A DNA stretch of 64,000 nt from Alphaproteobacteria bacterium (GTDB lineage: Bacteria; Pseudomonadota; Alphaproteobacteria; Caulobacterales; Aquidulcibacteraceae), in contig JAGWZH010000001.1 in the NCBI GenBank assembly GCA_018971945.1, forward strand, positions 1 to 64,000, written 5' to 3'. Below the pieces are notes generated by a model. That model had not been told where the DNA came from. It did not search any database and worked only from the letters and a program-made list of their open reading frames with translations. Both the position numbers and the translations under genes were made by a program. Every line of letters begins with the position of its first letter. Position 1 is the first letter of the stretch. Of the stretch, positions 16,269 through 25,512 are shown piece by piece.

Positions 16269-16991
16269 ATGGCCATCGAACGCATTTCCACCCCTGAGAT
16301 CTCTCAGCGGCACTTCAAGTACTACGACTTCTGCATGGCGGCTTTTGTCGCTGTTCTCATCTGTTCGAACCTGATTGGCGCGGCCAAGCCTGCCGAGGTC
16401 GTTCTTTTCGGAAACGCCTTTGTCTTTGGCGCAGGCATTCTGTTTTTCCCCCTGAGCTATGTCTTGGGCGACGTGCTGACCGAGGTCTATGGCTACGCCC
16501 GCGCCCGCCGCGTCGTCTGGGCCGGCTTCGCAGCGGTCTTGTTCATGGCCTTCATGGCTTGGGTCGTGGTGTCGCTTCCCGCTGCCCAAGGCTGGACGGG
16601 GCAGGCCGCCTATCTCGAGGTCTTCGGCCAGACCCCCCGCATCGTCCTGGCTTCGGTGTTGGCCTTCTGGGCTGGCGAGTTCGCCAATGCTTTCGTGATG
16701 GCCCGCATGAAGATATGGACCCAAGGCAAACATCTCTGGACGAGGACCATAGGCTCGACAGCCATCGGCCAAGGGGTCGACAGCGTGATCTTTTATCCCG
16801 TCGCGTTTCTCGGCGTTTGGTCCACAGAACAAGTGATCGCTGTGATGATCACGAATTACGCCCTGAAGGTCGCCTGGGAGGCCCTTTTGACCCCGGTCAC
16901 CTACCAAGTCGTCGGCGCCCTGAAGCGTCACGAGGGCGTTGATGTTTATGACGACCACACCAATTTCACACCGTTTTCCGTCGACCGCTGA
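16269..16991 (+). CDS. yhhQ: Queuosine-precursor transporter (YhhQ/VUT family)
   Basis: 240-residue inner-membrane protein with about six hydrophobic segments, resembling the VUT/DUF165 family that imports queuosine precursors for tRNA wobble modification. Family-like sequence includes VAVLICSNLIGAAK in the first helix, LFFPLSYVLGDVLTEVYGY after the second, and IGQGVDSVIFYPVAFLG with the conserved Gln-Gly-x-Asp-Ser. The ATG at 16269 has a GGAGGGG ribosome site; the frame extends upstream without homology. It is divergent from the nitroreductase-tsaB-rimI run, itself partly devoted to tRNA modification. No preQ1 riboswitch could be recognised in its leader. Confidence 0.9.
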   Translation: MAIERISTPEISQRHFKYYDFCMAAFVAVLICSNLIGAAKPAEVVLFGNAFVFGAGILFFPLSYVLGDVLTEVYGYARARRVVWAGFAAVLFMAFMAWVVVSLPAAQGWTGQAAYLEVFGQTPRIVLASVLAFWAGEFANAFVMARMKIWTQGKHLWTRTIGSTAIGQGVDSVIFYPVAFLGVWSTEQVIAVMITNYALKVAWEALLTPVTYQVVGALKRHEGVDVYDDHTNFTPFSVDR

Positions 16992-17078
16992 AACTGGAGG
17001 GACTTAACCATTTCCCTAGACGGTTTGGTCACCAAGCCCAAGCTAACCTCGGCCTCGATCGCTCAGCAGGGACCGATC

Positions 17079-17435
17079 ATGTGGGTCGATGTGGGAACTT
17101 ATGAGGGGCCGGACCGCCGGCGGGCGCAGCGATGGCGGCTGATCGACCGGCGCGCGTTCAACGAGGCCCGAAAGCCCCCTTCTTTGGAGACAAAGCTCCG
17201 TCAGCTTCGGGTCAAGGCGCTGAATACCGCCACGCGTGAGGCGCGCGCCGAATTCGCCGCAGCGGCGCGCGCTGCAAGCCTCCTGGCTGAGCTGCATGAC
17301 AGAAACAGGGAAGCTTTCGCCCTGAACCATCTCGCCGCTCAGGTCTGCGCGATGCCTTTGTCGGTTCATTTGTCCGACTGGCTCGATCGTGAGCTTGAAG
17401 CGGTGCTCCAGCGCTCTTCGAGCCCGTTGGGTTAG
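17079..17435 (+). CDS. Hypothetical protein, 118 aa
   Basis: Unrecognised basic, helical protein. The preferred start is ATG at 17079 behind AGCAGGGACCG; a TTG at 17025 would add 18 residues. The N-terminus contains YEGPDRRRAQRWRLIDRRA, an arginine-rich pattern seen in many small alphaproteobacterial proteins of unknown function. Residues 35-95 are predicted to be continuous helix rich in Ala, Glu and Arg. There is no signal peptide or membrane segment. It follows yhhQ by 87 bp and is convergent with nfuA, whose stop lies 11 bp away. Confidence 0.55.
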   Translation: MWVDVGTYEGPDRRRAQRWRLIDRRAFNEARKPPSLETKLRQLRVKALNTATREARAEFAAAARAASLLAELHDRNREAFALNHLAAQVCAMPLSVHLSDWLDRELEAVLQRSSSPLG

Positions 17436-17445
17436 GTCCGCCTGA

Positions 17446-18027
17446 TTACTCTGCCGCCTGCTCCACCCGCACGACCTCGGGCACATAGGTTCTCAGCATC
17501 GTCTCGATGCCTTGTTTGAGGGTGAGCGTAGAGGACGGACACCCCGCACACGCCCCCTTCATCGTGAGCCGAACCACGCCCGCCTCATGCTCCCAGGAAT
17601 GGAAACAAATATCGCCTCCATCCTGCGCGACCGCGGGTCTGATCCGCGTATCGATAAGCGCCTTGATCTGCGTGACGATCTCTAGGGCGTCCCCTTCGTA
17701 AATCATCGAGGCCGCCTCTGCGACGTCGCCAGTCGCGCCGTCAAGCAGAATCGGCGCTCCGGAGACGAAATGCTCCATGATCGCGCCAAGAACGTGCGGC
17801 TTGACATGTTTCCAGTCGACGTCGGCGTGTTTTGTGACGGTGATGAAATCGGCGCCAAGATAGACGCGTTCCACAGCCGCCGCCCGAAACACCGCCTCCG
17901 CCAGGGGCGATACGCCTGCTGCGACCTCCGGGGTTGGGAAGTCGCGGGCGCCTGCGCCCAGGACATCGCGCCCGGGCAGGAACTTCAGCGTTTGGGGATT
18001 TGGCGTGCTTTCGGTCTGGATAAACAT
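17446..18027 (-). CDS. nfuA: NfuA/Nfu1-type Fe-S cluster carrier
   Basis: 193-residue iron-sulfur carrier. Residues 1-90 are the N-terminal Nfu domain (MFIQTESTPNPQTLKFLPG) found in alphaproteobacterial and mitochondrial Nfu1, and residues about 115-190 are the NifU C-terminal domain with the cluster-binding Cys160 and Cys163 in KGACAGCPSS. It delivers [4Fe-4S] clusters to client enzymes. Start ATG at 18027 is chosen because it begins the conserved domain; the frame opens six codons earlier. Downstream of the universal-stress-protein gene on the same strand, 58 bp apart. Confidence 0.93.
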   Translation of the reverse strand: MFIQTESTPNPQTLKFLPGRDVLGAGARDFPTPEVAAGVSPLAEAVFRAAAVERVYLGADFITVTKHADVDWKHVKPHVLGAIMEHFVSGAPILLDGATGDVAEAASMIYEGDALEIVTQIKALIDTRIRPAVAQDGGDICFHSWEHEAGVVRLTMKGACAGCPSSTLTLKQGIETMLRTYVPEVVRVEQAAE

Positions 18028-18085
18028 GGCGGCGGCCCCGATCATGGCTTTTCAGAAAACCAAGTGGCGTTCTAAGGATTTGATT

Positions 18086-18586
18086 TCAACCCGTTGTCCC
18101 GTTGGGTTTCTGCGGCAGAGTCGCCAGCGCCTTGAGGTCTTGCTTGGTCAAGTGCCCCGGCACGATCACCACTGGCGCCCGCCCCCAGGGTCCTGTGCCC
18201 TTGCCGATGGACGACACGAGCGGCCCCGGCCCTGCGCCGCCTGCGCCTGCCGCCAGGACGACGAAATGGATGGAAGCGTCCTCCTCCAGGAGCCGCTTGA
18301 TTTCCGCCCGCAACTCGCCTTCGCGGAAGATCAGCTCGGGTTCGAGCCCCGCCTCCGCACGGGCCTCCTCGACGCACCGCGCGGCGAGCCCCTGGGCTTC
18401 CTGAAACGCCTCCGCTCGGATCTGCGCATCCACGCTGGCCCATCCGGCCGCCTCGACGGGTTCGACCACCATCAGAACCTTGAGGCTCCCGCCGATCGCC
18501 TTGGCCCATAGAGCGGCGAAAAGGAGCGCCGCGGAGAACTCCGGGCTCTCGTCGGCGACGACCAGAAGGGCAAAGCCCTGGCTCAC
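18086..18586 (-). CDS. Universal stress protein (UspA family)
   Basis: 166-residue UspA-fold protein. It opens with the typical beta-strand ALLVVADESPEFSAALLFA and has the C-terminal nucleotide-loop-like stretch VVLAAGAGGAGPGPLVSS followed by a short PVVIVPG strand. The usual ATP-binding G-2x-G-9x-G(S/T) pattern is present only in degenerate form, so nucleotide binding is uncertain. The start overlaps the stop of the small membrane-protein gene by 4 bp (18583-18586). Confidence 0.88.
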   Translation of the reverse strand: MSQGFALLVVADESPEFSAALLFAALWAKAIGGSLKVLMVVEPVEAAGWASVDAQIRAEAFQEAQGLAARCVEEARAEAGLEPELIFREGELRAEIKRLLEEDASIHFVVLAAGAGGAGPGPLVSSIGKGTGPWGRAPVVIVPGHLTKQDLKALATLPQKPNGTTG

Positions 18587-18828
18587 AGAAACGCCCCCGT
18601 AGCGGTCGCAAGGACGAGAATGGCAATCGCGGCCCCCAAAAACAGCACGCGCTGCGTTATTTGCCGCCGCGCTCGTCGCCGGGCGGTCCGAGCGATCTCT
18701 TCCAGCCGCTTGCGGTTCTCTGCGAGCCGCAGATGCTCTTGCGCGCTTAAGGGTTCGTTATCCACGCCGGGATCGATCCGCCGTCTCAGGCGGTAGGCGA
18801 TCTGCCTTCGGCGCTGGGCGAGCAGCAT
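18583..18828 (-). CDS. Small basic membrane protein, 81 aa
   Basis: Unrecognised 81-residue protein: a strongly basic helix-rich N-terminus (residues 1-58, many Arg) followed by one C-terminal transmembrane helix (about 59-80, VLFLGAAIAILVLATATGAF). The start at 18828 is preferred because GGAAGGAAG lies 6-7 bp upstream; an in-frame ATG at 18915 would add 29 residues rich in Arg. It overlaps the universal stress protein gene by 4 bp, indicating coupled expression. Topology would put the basic part in the cytoplasm. Confidence 0.6.
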   Translation of the reverse strand: MLLAQRRRQIAYRLRRRIDPGVDNEPLSAQEHLRLAENRKRLEEIARTARRRARRQITQRVLFLGAAIAILVLATATGAFL

Positions 18829-19207
18829 CGCACGCTTCCTTCCCTTGCGGCGTCTGGACCGCGCTTCATACCGAGTCAGAAGTGTGACGCGTCCGCCGCA
18901 CCCCGTCCAGACCATGGTGACCGCTTATGGATACCGGCCATGGTTAAGCGCGTGCATGATGCAGGCGATGGGGCGGGCGTCCGCGCGGCATGGGCTTTGT
19001 TCGCCGCGGAGGCGGAGGCCTTTGGGGGAGGCGGGGCCTTGATGACCATGCGCTGGTTCACTGGCCGCTATCCTTTGGCGCCGATCGGATGGCGCCTGTT
19101 CTGCAGAGCGGCTGGGCGAGATCGACCTTGGGCGCTTCGGCGGTCTCCCAAGGACTGAACGAGAAAGCGCTGTTGGATGCGGCTAGCCCGCGCTGAGGAC
19201 ATGGGCT
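18829..19207. other. Intergenic region downstream of trpS
   Basis: About 380 bp with no convincing gene. A plus-strand frame at 18940-19158 (72 codons) has no recognisable similarity and lacks a good ribosome site, so it is left uncalled. It holds the upstream region of the small membrane protein/usp pair and the 3' end of the trpS transcript; I see no strong terminator. Confidence 0.5.
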
Positions 19208-20239
19208 TTAGCGCCAGAATCCCACCACGCGCCGGACCTCCTCCATGACGGGTTCAGCGATGGCGTTCGCCTGTTCCGCGCCCTCCCTCAGCATGGCGTC
19301 GAGGGTGGGGACGTCGCCCATCAGCCGCCGCTGTTCGGCCGCGATCGGCGCGAGCCGCTGCGCCGCAAGCTCCGCCAGGGCCGGCTTGAATACGCCGAAG
19401 CCCTTGCCGCCAAACGCCTTGAGCACGGCCTCTTGGCTCATGTCCGAAAGCGCGGCGTAGATCCCCACAAGGTTCGCCACCTCAGGACGTCCCTCCAGCC
19501 CCTCCACGCTCTCGGGCAGGGGCAGGGGGTCGGTTGTAGCCTTTTTGAACTTGGCGAGAATTGTGTCGGCGTCGTCGGTTAGATTGATCCGGCTCATGTC
19601 TGAAGGATCGGACTTGCTCATTTTTTTGGCCCCGTCCCGGAGCGACATGATCCGCGCCCCCGGACCCTGGATCAAAGGCTCCGGCAGGGGGAAAAACCCG
19701 GGCGCGTCGAAGTCGTTGTTGAACTTCTGCGCGATATCCCGGCTCAACTCCAAGTGCTGCTTCTGATCCTCACCCACAGGCACGTGAGTGGCTTTGTAGG
19801 CGAGGATGTCGGCCGCCTGCAGCACCGGGTAGTCGAAAAGCCCGACGCTGGAACGCTCGGCGTGTTTGCCCGCCTTGTCCTTGAACTGGGTCATCCGCTC
19901 AAGCCATCCCATCCGCGCCACGCAATTAAAGATCCAAGCGAGTTCGGTGTGGGCCCGCACGGCGCTCTGGATGAAGACGATGCTCTTCTTCGGGTCCACC
20001 CCCGCAGCGAAGAACGCGGCCGCGACTTCCCGCGAATTGGCGGCGAGCGAGCGGGGGTCTGGATCGGCTGTGATCGCATGCAGATCAACGACGCAATAGA
20101 TCGACTTGTAGTGATCCTGCAGGCGGACGAACTTCGTCAGCGCGCCCAGATAATTGCCGAGATGCAGGCCTCCTGTGGGCTGCATGCCTGAAAAAACGCG
20201 CTGCGGGCCTGCATAGGCCGGCGGTGGGGTGTCGCTCAT
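19208..20239 (-). CDS. trpS: Tryptophanyl-tRNA synthetase
   Basis: 343-residue class I aminoacyl-tRNA synthetase. The HIGH-equivalent motif is HLGN (residues 26-29) in [15 protein letters not shown], and the KMSKS loop is [10 protein letters not shown] near residue 212. [11 protein letters not shown] and [21 protein letters not shown] are typical TrpRS sequence. It charges tRNA-Trp in the cytoplasm. Downstream of murJ and glnD on the same strand with a 215-bp gap, a block order familiar from Caulobacterales. Confidence 0.97.
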   Translation of the reverse strand: MSDTPPPAYAGPQRVFSGMQPTGGLHLGNYLGALTKFVRLQDHYKSIYCVVDLHAITADPDPRSLAANSREVAAAFFAAGVDPKKSIVFIQSAVRAHTELAWIFNCVARMGWLERMTQFKDKAGKHAERSSVGLFDYPVLQAADILAYKATHVPVGEDQKQHLELSRDIAQKFNNDFDAPGFFPLPEPLIQGPGARIMSLRDGAKKMSKSDPSDMSRINLTDDADTILAKFKKATTDPLPLPESVEGLEGRPEVANLVGIYAALSDMSQEAVLKAFGGKGFGVFKPALAELAAQRLAPIAAEQRRLMGDVPTLDAMLREGAEQANAIAEPVMEEVRRVVGFWR

Positions 20240-20454
20240 GGGGAATGTCCTGCAGGCGAGGTCTTAAGATGATGCGATCCGCCCCAAACGCTGAAAACCC
20301 GCCAAATCACTTGATTATATCGCTTTTCGACGGAAAACCGGCCCATCCGCTGTTTCTTGAAAGCCGACCTTGGGCGTGGTCGCTCGAAAGCCGATCAGGC
20401 GCGCCATCGCTCTGCGAGCAGGAAAAAGCGGTTCAAAGCCATGCCGGGCTTCTA

Positions 20455-22056
20455 TCAGCCGTCCATCCCCGTCGGCAAGACCGGAGACGAAGGCCCGCGT
20501 TCTCGTCGGAACGCCGCGCGCACTTCCGCGACCGTCACAGCCCTGAAAAGAAAGGCGCAGAGGAAATAGAAGCCGCCGCCGCCGAAGATGAAGGCGGCGA
20601 TCGCGATTTCCTTGGACCCAAACATCAGCGCCGTCAGCGCCTCCCGATTGAGCGCCATGCCCGCCATCACGAGCCAAAGCGCCGCCGTCGCGAGCCCGAT
20701 CCGCAACAGACGCCCCCATGCCGCCCGGGTCGGCTTATAGGCGCCGCGCCGCACCAACGCCCGCACCATCAAGGCGACATTGACCCAAGCCGCGAGGCTT
20801 GTGGCGATGGCGAGGCCTGGAAAACCGGGCAGGCCCATCGCCCGCAGGCTGAAGAACAACGCAGCGCCAAAGCTGATATTCAAGATCATCGACACGATCG
20901 CGTAGCGCATGGGCGCCCTTGTGTCGTCCCGGGCGAAAAACGCAGGCGCGTAGATTTTCGCGAGCACGAAGGCCGGCACGCCCCACCCGTAGTGCAGCAG
21001 GGCCATGCCGACCATCGCGGCGTCGTCGCTCGTGAACGCGCCCCTTGAGAAGAGGCCGTCGATCAGAAACACCGGCGCTGCCATCATCGCCGCCGCCGCG
21101 GGAAGGGTGAACGCCATCGCAAGAGCCACCGCCTCGTCCATCGCCGCCCTGGCGCCGTCTTGGTCGCCATTCACCACCATCCGCGACAACCGAGGCAGCA
21201 TCGCCACGCCGACGGCGATCCCGATAAGCCCCAAGGGGAGCTGATAGAGCCGATCTGCGACGTTCAGAAACGTGATGGCCCCTTCCTCAAAGGACGCCAA
21301 TGCCTGGCTGGTCATGATATTGACTTGCAGCGCGCCTCCCGCGATCGCGCCGGGGACAGCGAGCGCGATGATCGCCTTCACGTCCGGCGTCAGCCGCGGG
21401 GCCCTCAGCCTTGTCCTCACGCCGGACCGTCTCGCCGCAAGCCAAACCCACAAGGCCTGCAGCACACCGGACACGGCCACCGCCGCCGCCGCCGCATAAG
21501 CTGCGGTTTGCGGGTCGTCGCGCACCGGCCAAACCGCTGCGAGCAGACACAGATTGAGCAAAATGGGCGCCGCGGCCGCCGCAAAAAACCGTCCCCTAGC
21601 GTTGAGCATCGAGGAGAACACGGTCGCAGCCGTGATCGCGATCAGATAGCTCATTGTGATCATTGTGAGCGTGTTGGCGAGGGCGAAAGTCTCTGGATCG
21701 TCCCGATAGCCGGCGAATATCACGCTATTGATCGCCGGCATGGCGAGCATGGCGAGCCCGGTCGCTGCGCCTGTGACCGCCAGGAGTACGCTGAGCGCTT
21801 CCCCCGCAAGCCGATCCGCGATCTCTGGACCTTCGGCCTCGAGCCTTTTGGCGTATTGGGGAGCGAAAGCCTGGGTGAACGCGCCCTCCGCGAACAGGCG
21901 CCGAAAAAGATTAGGGAACCGCAACGCCGCGTTGAAGGCGTCTGATACCGGCCCCGCCCCCAACGCTGCCGCAAGAACAAGGTCTCGCGCAAAACCAAAA
22001 ACGCGGGACACCAAGGTCAGCCCGCCGATCACGGCGGTGTTGCGCGCCAAACTCAA
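20455..22056 (-). CDS. murJ: Lipid II flippase MurJ
   Basis: 533-residue MOP-superfamily membrane protein with about 14 transmembrane helices; it flips the peptidoglycan precursor lipid II to the periplasm. The N-terminus SLARNTAVIGGLTLVSRVFGFARDLVLA and the following GPVSDAFNAALRFPNLFRRLFAEGAFTQAFAP are diagnostic of MurJ/MviN. The usual essential arginines (in SRVFGFARD and FRRLFAEG) are present. It sits 32 bp downstream of glnD, probably in one transcript with it. Confidence 0.96.
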   Translation of the reverse strand: MSLARNTAVIGGLTLVSRVFGFARDLVLAAALGAGPVSDAFNAALRFPNLFRRLFAEGAFTQAFAPQYAKRLEAEGPEIADRLAGEALSVLLAVTGAATGLAMLAMPAINSVIFAGYRDDPETFALANTLTMITMSYLIAITAATVFSSMLNARGRFFAAAAAPILLNLCLLAAVWPVRDDPQTAAYAAAAAVAVSGVLQALWVWLAARRSGVRTRLRAPRLTPDVKAIIALAVPGAIAGGALQVNIMTSQALASFEEGAITFLNVADRLYQLPLGLIGIAVGVAMLPRLSRMVVNGDQDGARAAMDEAVALAMAFTLPAAAAMMAAPVFLIDGLFSRGAFTSDDAAMVGMALLHYGWGVPAFVLAKIYAPAFFARDDTRAPMRYAIVSMILNISFGAALFFSLRAMGLPGFPGLAIATSLAAWVNVALMVRALVRRGAYKPTRAAWGRLLRIGLATAALWLVMAGMALNREALTALMFGSKEIAIAAFIFGGGGFYFLCAFLFRAVTVAEVRAAFRRERGPSSPVLPTGMDG

Positions 22057-22088
22057 GCCCGAATCCCCTCGCTGCGGTCTGCTTTCCC

Positions 22089-24974
22089 TTAGCGCAGCGT
22101 GCTGGCCTGCGCGACGGCCATCGGCTGTTTGGCCGGATCGGCGGGCGCGGCGGGCTCCTCCGCCCCAAGCACTTCCTCGAGCTTCAATTTAAGAGCGGCG
22201 TTCGCCGCCGGATCCGTCAGTTTTTCACCCCTCGCGTCTGTGATGTAGAAAACGTCCGCGACCCGCTCGCCATAGGAGCCGATATGCGCCGACCCGATCT
22301 GGAGCCCGGCGTCCGCAAGCACCCGGGCGAGCTCCGCCAAGAGCCCGGGCCGGTCCCGTCCCGACACCTCGAGCACGGTCGCATGCCGCGCCGCATCATG
22401 ATCGAGCCGCACCCACGGCGCGATGGCGAACGCCGTCATCCGCCGCGGGGTCGCCCTTTTGGGCGCGATCGCGTCCGTCGTCGCCGCTTTCCGCATGCGC
22501 GTGATCAGGCCGTGCAGCGTGTTGGCGTCTTCTGCGCCGAAGGCCCCCCCGTCGATCCCCTGCAGACTGAAGACGTCAAAGGCGAGGCCGTTGGCGACGG
22601 TGTAAATCCTTGCGTCGGCGATATCGGCGCCGGCCTGCGCGCAGGCTGCGGCGAAGCTTGCGAACAATCCGGGTCGGTCTGGAGCGATGGCCACAAGCTC
22701 AGTCGCTCCGAAACTCGGCCGCGGCCGCACCGCCACATGGACCTTGGTCGTGTCTTGAAGCGCCGCGTCCGCTGCAGCGGCGTGCCAGGCGAGGGTCTGT
22801 TGGTCAAAGGAGAGCCAATAGGCGTCCTCTAGCCCTGCAAACCAGAACGCAAGCCGGCGCCGGGCGTCTGGGGCGAGCCCCTGCGACAAGGCGGCCCGGC
22901 TCTCGCGCGCCTGCTGCTCCAATCGTTCCATCACGGCCGCTTCATCGGTGCGGCCGCCGGTGCGGCCCCCGTGCAGGGCAGCTTCCGTCAGCCGGTAAAG
23001 GTCCCGCAAAAGCTGCGCCTTCCAGCCGTTCCACACCCCTGGTCCCACCGCCCGAATGTCTGCGATCGTCAACACCAACAGCAGCCGCAGCCTCTCCAGC
23101 GTACCGACGGTCTGGGCGAACTGCGCCACTGTTCGGCTGTCCCCCAAATCCCGTTTCTGGGCGACATCGCTCATCACCAAGTGATGACCGACAAGCCACG
23201 CGGCGAGTTCGGCCTCCTCCGGCGGCAGCCCCAGTCGCAAGCAGGCCGTGAGCGCCGACTTCGCCCCTTCCACCTGCTGATCCCCGATGCCTTTGCCCGT
23301 GTCGTGCAAAAGCATCGCGAGATAAAGCGCGCGGCGATTAATGATCTTGGGGAAAATATCCGACGCCAGCGGATGCTCCCCCCTTGCCCTGCCATGCTCG
23401 ATATCGGCGATCACCTCGATGCCGCGCAGCGTATGCTCGTCCACCGTGAAATGGTGATACATATTGAACTGCATTTGCGCCACGATCCGCCCGAACTCCG
23501 GCAGGAAGCGTCCCAAGACCCCGACTTCGTTCATCAGCCGCAGCGCCCGCGCCGGGTCATGGGGGCTCGCCGCGACCGACAAGAACAATTGCGCCGCTTC
23601 CGGTTGCCGCCGCACCGCGGGCGTGATCCTCCGCACCCGCTGCGCCGCCTGCCTCAAGGCGTCCGGATGGACATCGAGCTGCTTTTGGTCAGCGATGGCG
23701 AACAGCCGCAGCAGGTTTAAGGGATCCTGCAGGGTTTCCGCCGACAGCGTCTCAAGTCGCCCCCCCCTTGAGGCGAAGCCGTGCCCCTCCTCCTCGAGCG
23801 GGGCCGGTTTACGGGTCGGCAGAAACCGGCCCCATCCTTTCGCGGGTGCCTTGAGCCCGTCTTCTTCCAGTTTCGCCGAGGCCACCCGCGTCAACGCGCC
23901 GACATCTCTCGCGGCGAGGAAATAGCGCTTCATGAAGCGCTCCACCCCCTGTTGCCCCGCCCGTTCCCCGAAGCCAAGTCGCCGGGCGAGCTCCGGCTGG
24001 ACATCGAACGAGAGGCGCTCCTCCGCCCGCCCTGTCAGGAAGTGCAGATGGCACCGCACCGTCCACAAAAAATCGTTCGCCCGTTTGAAGCGCATCACCT
24101 CGTCGAGGGTGAACACGCCCGCCCGCACATAGTCCGTCAGCGCATCAAACCCGTACCTGTGCCGGGCCATCCAAAAGAGCGTATGCAGGTCCCTGAGGCC
24201 GCCTTTGCCTTCTTTGATATTGGGCTCCACCATATAGCGGCTGGCGCCGGAGCGTGCGTGCCGTTTGTCCCGCTCAGCGAGCTTGGCCGCGATGAAGGCG
24301 GCGTGCCGGCCCTCTACCGCCTCCTTACGGAAACGCGTGAACAGATCCTGCGCCAATTCCGGGTCGCCGGCGATGCGCCGTCCCTCAAGAATGGCCGTCT
24401 CGATCGTGTGGTCGTCTCGGGCGAGTTTAAGGCACTCTTCGATTGATCGTGACGAGTGCCCGACCTTGAGACCCATATCCCAGAGCATATAGAGCATGTA
24501 CTCGGTCACGCTCTCCGCCCAGGCCGTGGGTTTATAGGATCGGAGAAAGAGGAGATCGATATCGGAGGACGGCGCGAGTTCTCCCCTGCCATAGCCGCCG
24601 ACCGCCAGCACCGCCATCCGCTCGCCTTCGGTTGGGTTGCGCGCGCGGAAGACGTGCACGGTGGTGAAATCGAACAGCGCGGCGATCACCTGATCAGCGA
24701 CCTTGGCGAGCAGCCGCGCGGTTTGCCAGCCGCTCTCCCCGTCCTCCAGGCGCTCTTTGGCGATCATCCGGCCTCGAAACAAAGCCCCGTGCAGCAAGTC
24801 CTTCGCCCGCGCGCGGGTCGCGGCCTCGTCGCCAAGCGTGTCGAGGGCCGCCGCCGTCAGCTGCGCCCTTAGCCGCGCTCCATCGACCACCTGATCGATT
24901 TTGGCCGGCGGCGGTCGGCGGAGGCGTCGCCTCGTGGGCGGGGTCGCGGCGGCGGGACGCATGGGGGACTTCAT
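22089..24974 (-). CDS. glnD: Bifunctional PII uridylyltransferase/uridylyl-removing enzyme
   Basis: 961-residue nitrogen sensor that uridylylates PII when glutamine is low and removes UMP when it is high. The nucleotidyltransferase motif is GGYGRGELAPSSDIDLLFL (about residues 126-144, catalytic Asp138/Asp140). The HD domain for deuridylylation has LLHDTGKG with His557-Asp558. Two C-terminal ACT domains that bind glutamine follow (VAIAPDRPGLFASF near 745 and VLEVSGRDRPGLLAEL near 860). The basic N-terminus before residue 30 is probably not conserved. Domain order and length are normal. Confidence 0.96.
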   Translation of the reverse strand: MKSPMRPAAATPPTRRRLRRPPPAKIDQVVDGARLRAQLTAAALDTLGDEAATRARAKDLLHGALFRGRMIAKERLEDGESGWQTARLLAKVADQVIAALFDFTTVHVFRARNPTEGERMAVLAVGGYGRGELAPSSDIDLLFLRSYKPTAWAESVTEYMLYMLWDMGLKVGHSSRSIEECLKLARDDHTIETAILEGRRIAGDPELAQDLFTRFRKEAVEGRHAAFIAAKLAERDKRHARSGASRYMVEPNIKEGKGGLRDLHTLFWMARHRYGFDALTDYVRAGVFTLDEVMRFKRANDFLWTVRCHLHFLTGRAEERLSFDVQPELARRLGFGERAGQQGVERFMKRYFLAARDVGALTRVASAKLEEDGLKAPAKGWGRFLPTRKPAPLEEEGHGFASRGGRLETLSAETLQDPLNLLRLFAIADQKQLDVHPDALRQAAQRVRRITPAVRRQPEAAQLFLSVAASPHDPARALRLMNEVGVLGRFLPEFGRIVAQMQFNMYHHFTVDEHTLRGIEVIADIEHGRARGEHPLASDIFPKIINRRALYLAMLLHDTGKGIGDQQVEGAKSALTACLRLGLPPEEAELAAWLVGHHLVMSDVAQKRDLGDSRTVAQFAQTVGTLERLRLLLVLTIADIRAVGPGVWNGWKAQLLRDLYRLTEAALHGGRTGGRTDEAAVMERLEQQARESRAALSQGLAPDARRRLAFWFAGLEDAYWLSFDQQTLAWHAAAADAALQDTTKVHVAVRPRPSFGATELVAIAPDRPGLFASFAAACAQAGADIADARIYTVANGLAFDVFSLQGIDGGAFGAEDANTLHGLITRMRKAATTDAIAPKRATPRRMTAFAIAPWVRLDHDAARHATVLEVSGRDRPGLLAELARVLADAGLQIGSAHIGSYGERVADVFYITDARGEKLTDPAANAALKLKLEEVLGAEEPAAPADPAKQPMAVAQASTLR

Positions 24975-25173
24975 GGCCTCGTTAAGTTCGCTTCATGGGC
25001 GTTGTATGGGCCAAGTCTCGCCCTATTTGCGAGCTCTAAGGAGAGGCCCGCAGCGCCGCATGACGCTGCGTTCTCTAGATGGGTTCGAAACGCAGGTCAG
25101 CGCAAGCTTTTGCTGGCGCAACCGCCGCGGTCGACCGGCAAGCCGGGCCTTCTCCGGTGGGGAGCAAGAAGCA

Positions 25174-25512
25174 ATGAGCCGCAGCAGCGTCGCGAAAAAG
25201 CTGGTCGCCGTGGACGAAGAGCTGATCGAGGCCATGCCTCAGCGCCGAGGCCTCGTGCCTTTTGACGCCGACGACCATGTGTGGCGGCAGCAGCTGCGGC
25301 GGGAACGTGCGGGCGCCTATTGGTTCGCTGCAGCCAAATGGGGCATGCTCGGCCTGGTCGTCGGGGCCTGCTTGGGCGGCTTTATGATGTATGTGGCCTC
25401 CACCGCGACGGTCGACATCGCCGCCGACGCGGTCTCCCGCGGCCAGGCGATTGAGGCGGCCCGCAGCGCTGTGGAGCAAGGCCTCAATCGTCAGCCCGCC
25501 CCGGCCCCCTGA
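25174..25512 (+). CDS. Small single-pass membrane protein, 112 aa
   Basis: 112-residue protein of unknown function. The start ATG at 25174 follows GGTGGGGAGCAAGAAGCA; the frame is open upstream to 24901 without plausible sequence. Residues 1-50 are charged and probably cytoplasmic, one transmembrane helix spans about 52-76 ([19 protein letters not shown]), and a short periplasmic tail follows. Its 3' end overlaps the convergent mutS gene by 22 bp. The small size and lack of motifs prevent a functional call. Confidence 0.6.
   Translation: MSRSSVAKKLVAVDEELIEAMPQRRGLVPFDADDHVWRQQLRRERAGAYWFAAAKWGMLGLVVGACLGGFMMYVASTATVDIAADAVSRGQAIEAARSAVEQGLNRQPAPAP

Noticed and set aside
18940-19158. 72-codon plus-strand frame downstream of trpS
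   Set aside because: No similarity, weak ribosome site; GC-rich stop-free chance frame.
24901-25173. N-terminal extension of the small membrane-protein gene
   Set aside because: The upstream frame is Arg-rich shadow sequence; the ribosome site supports ATG 25174.
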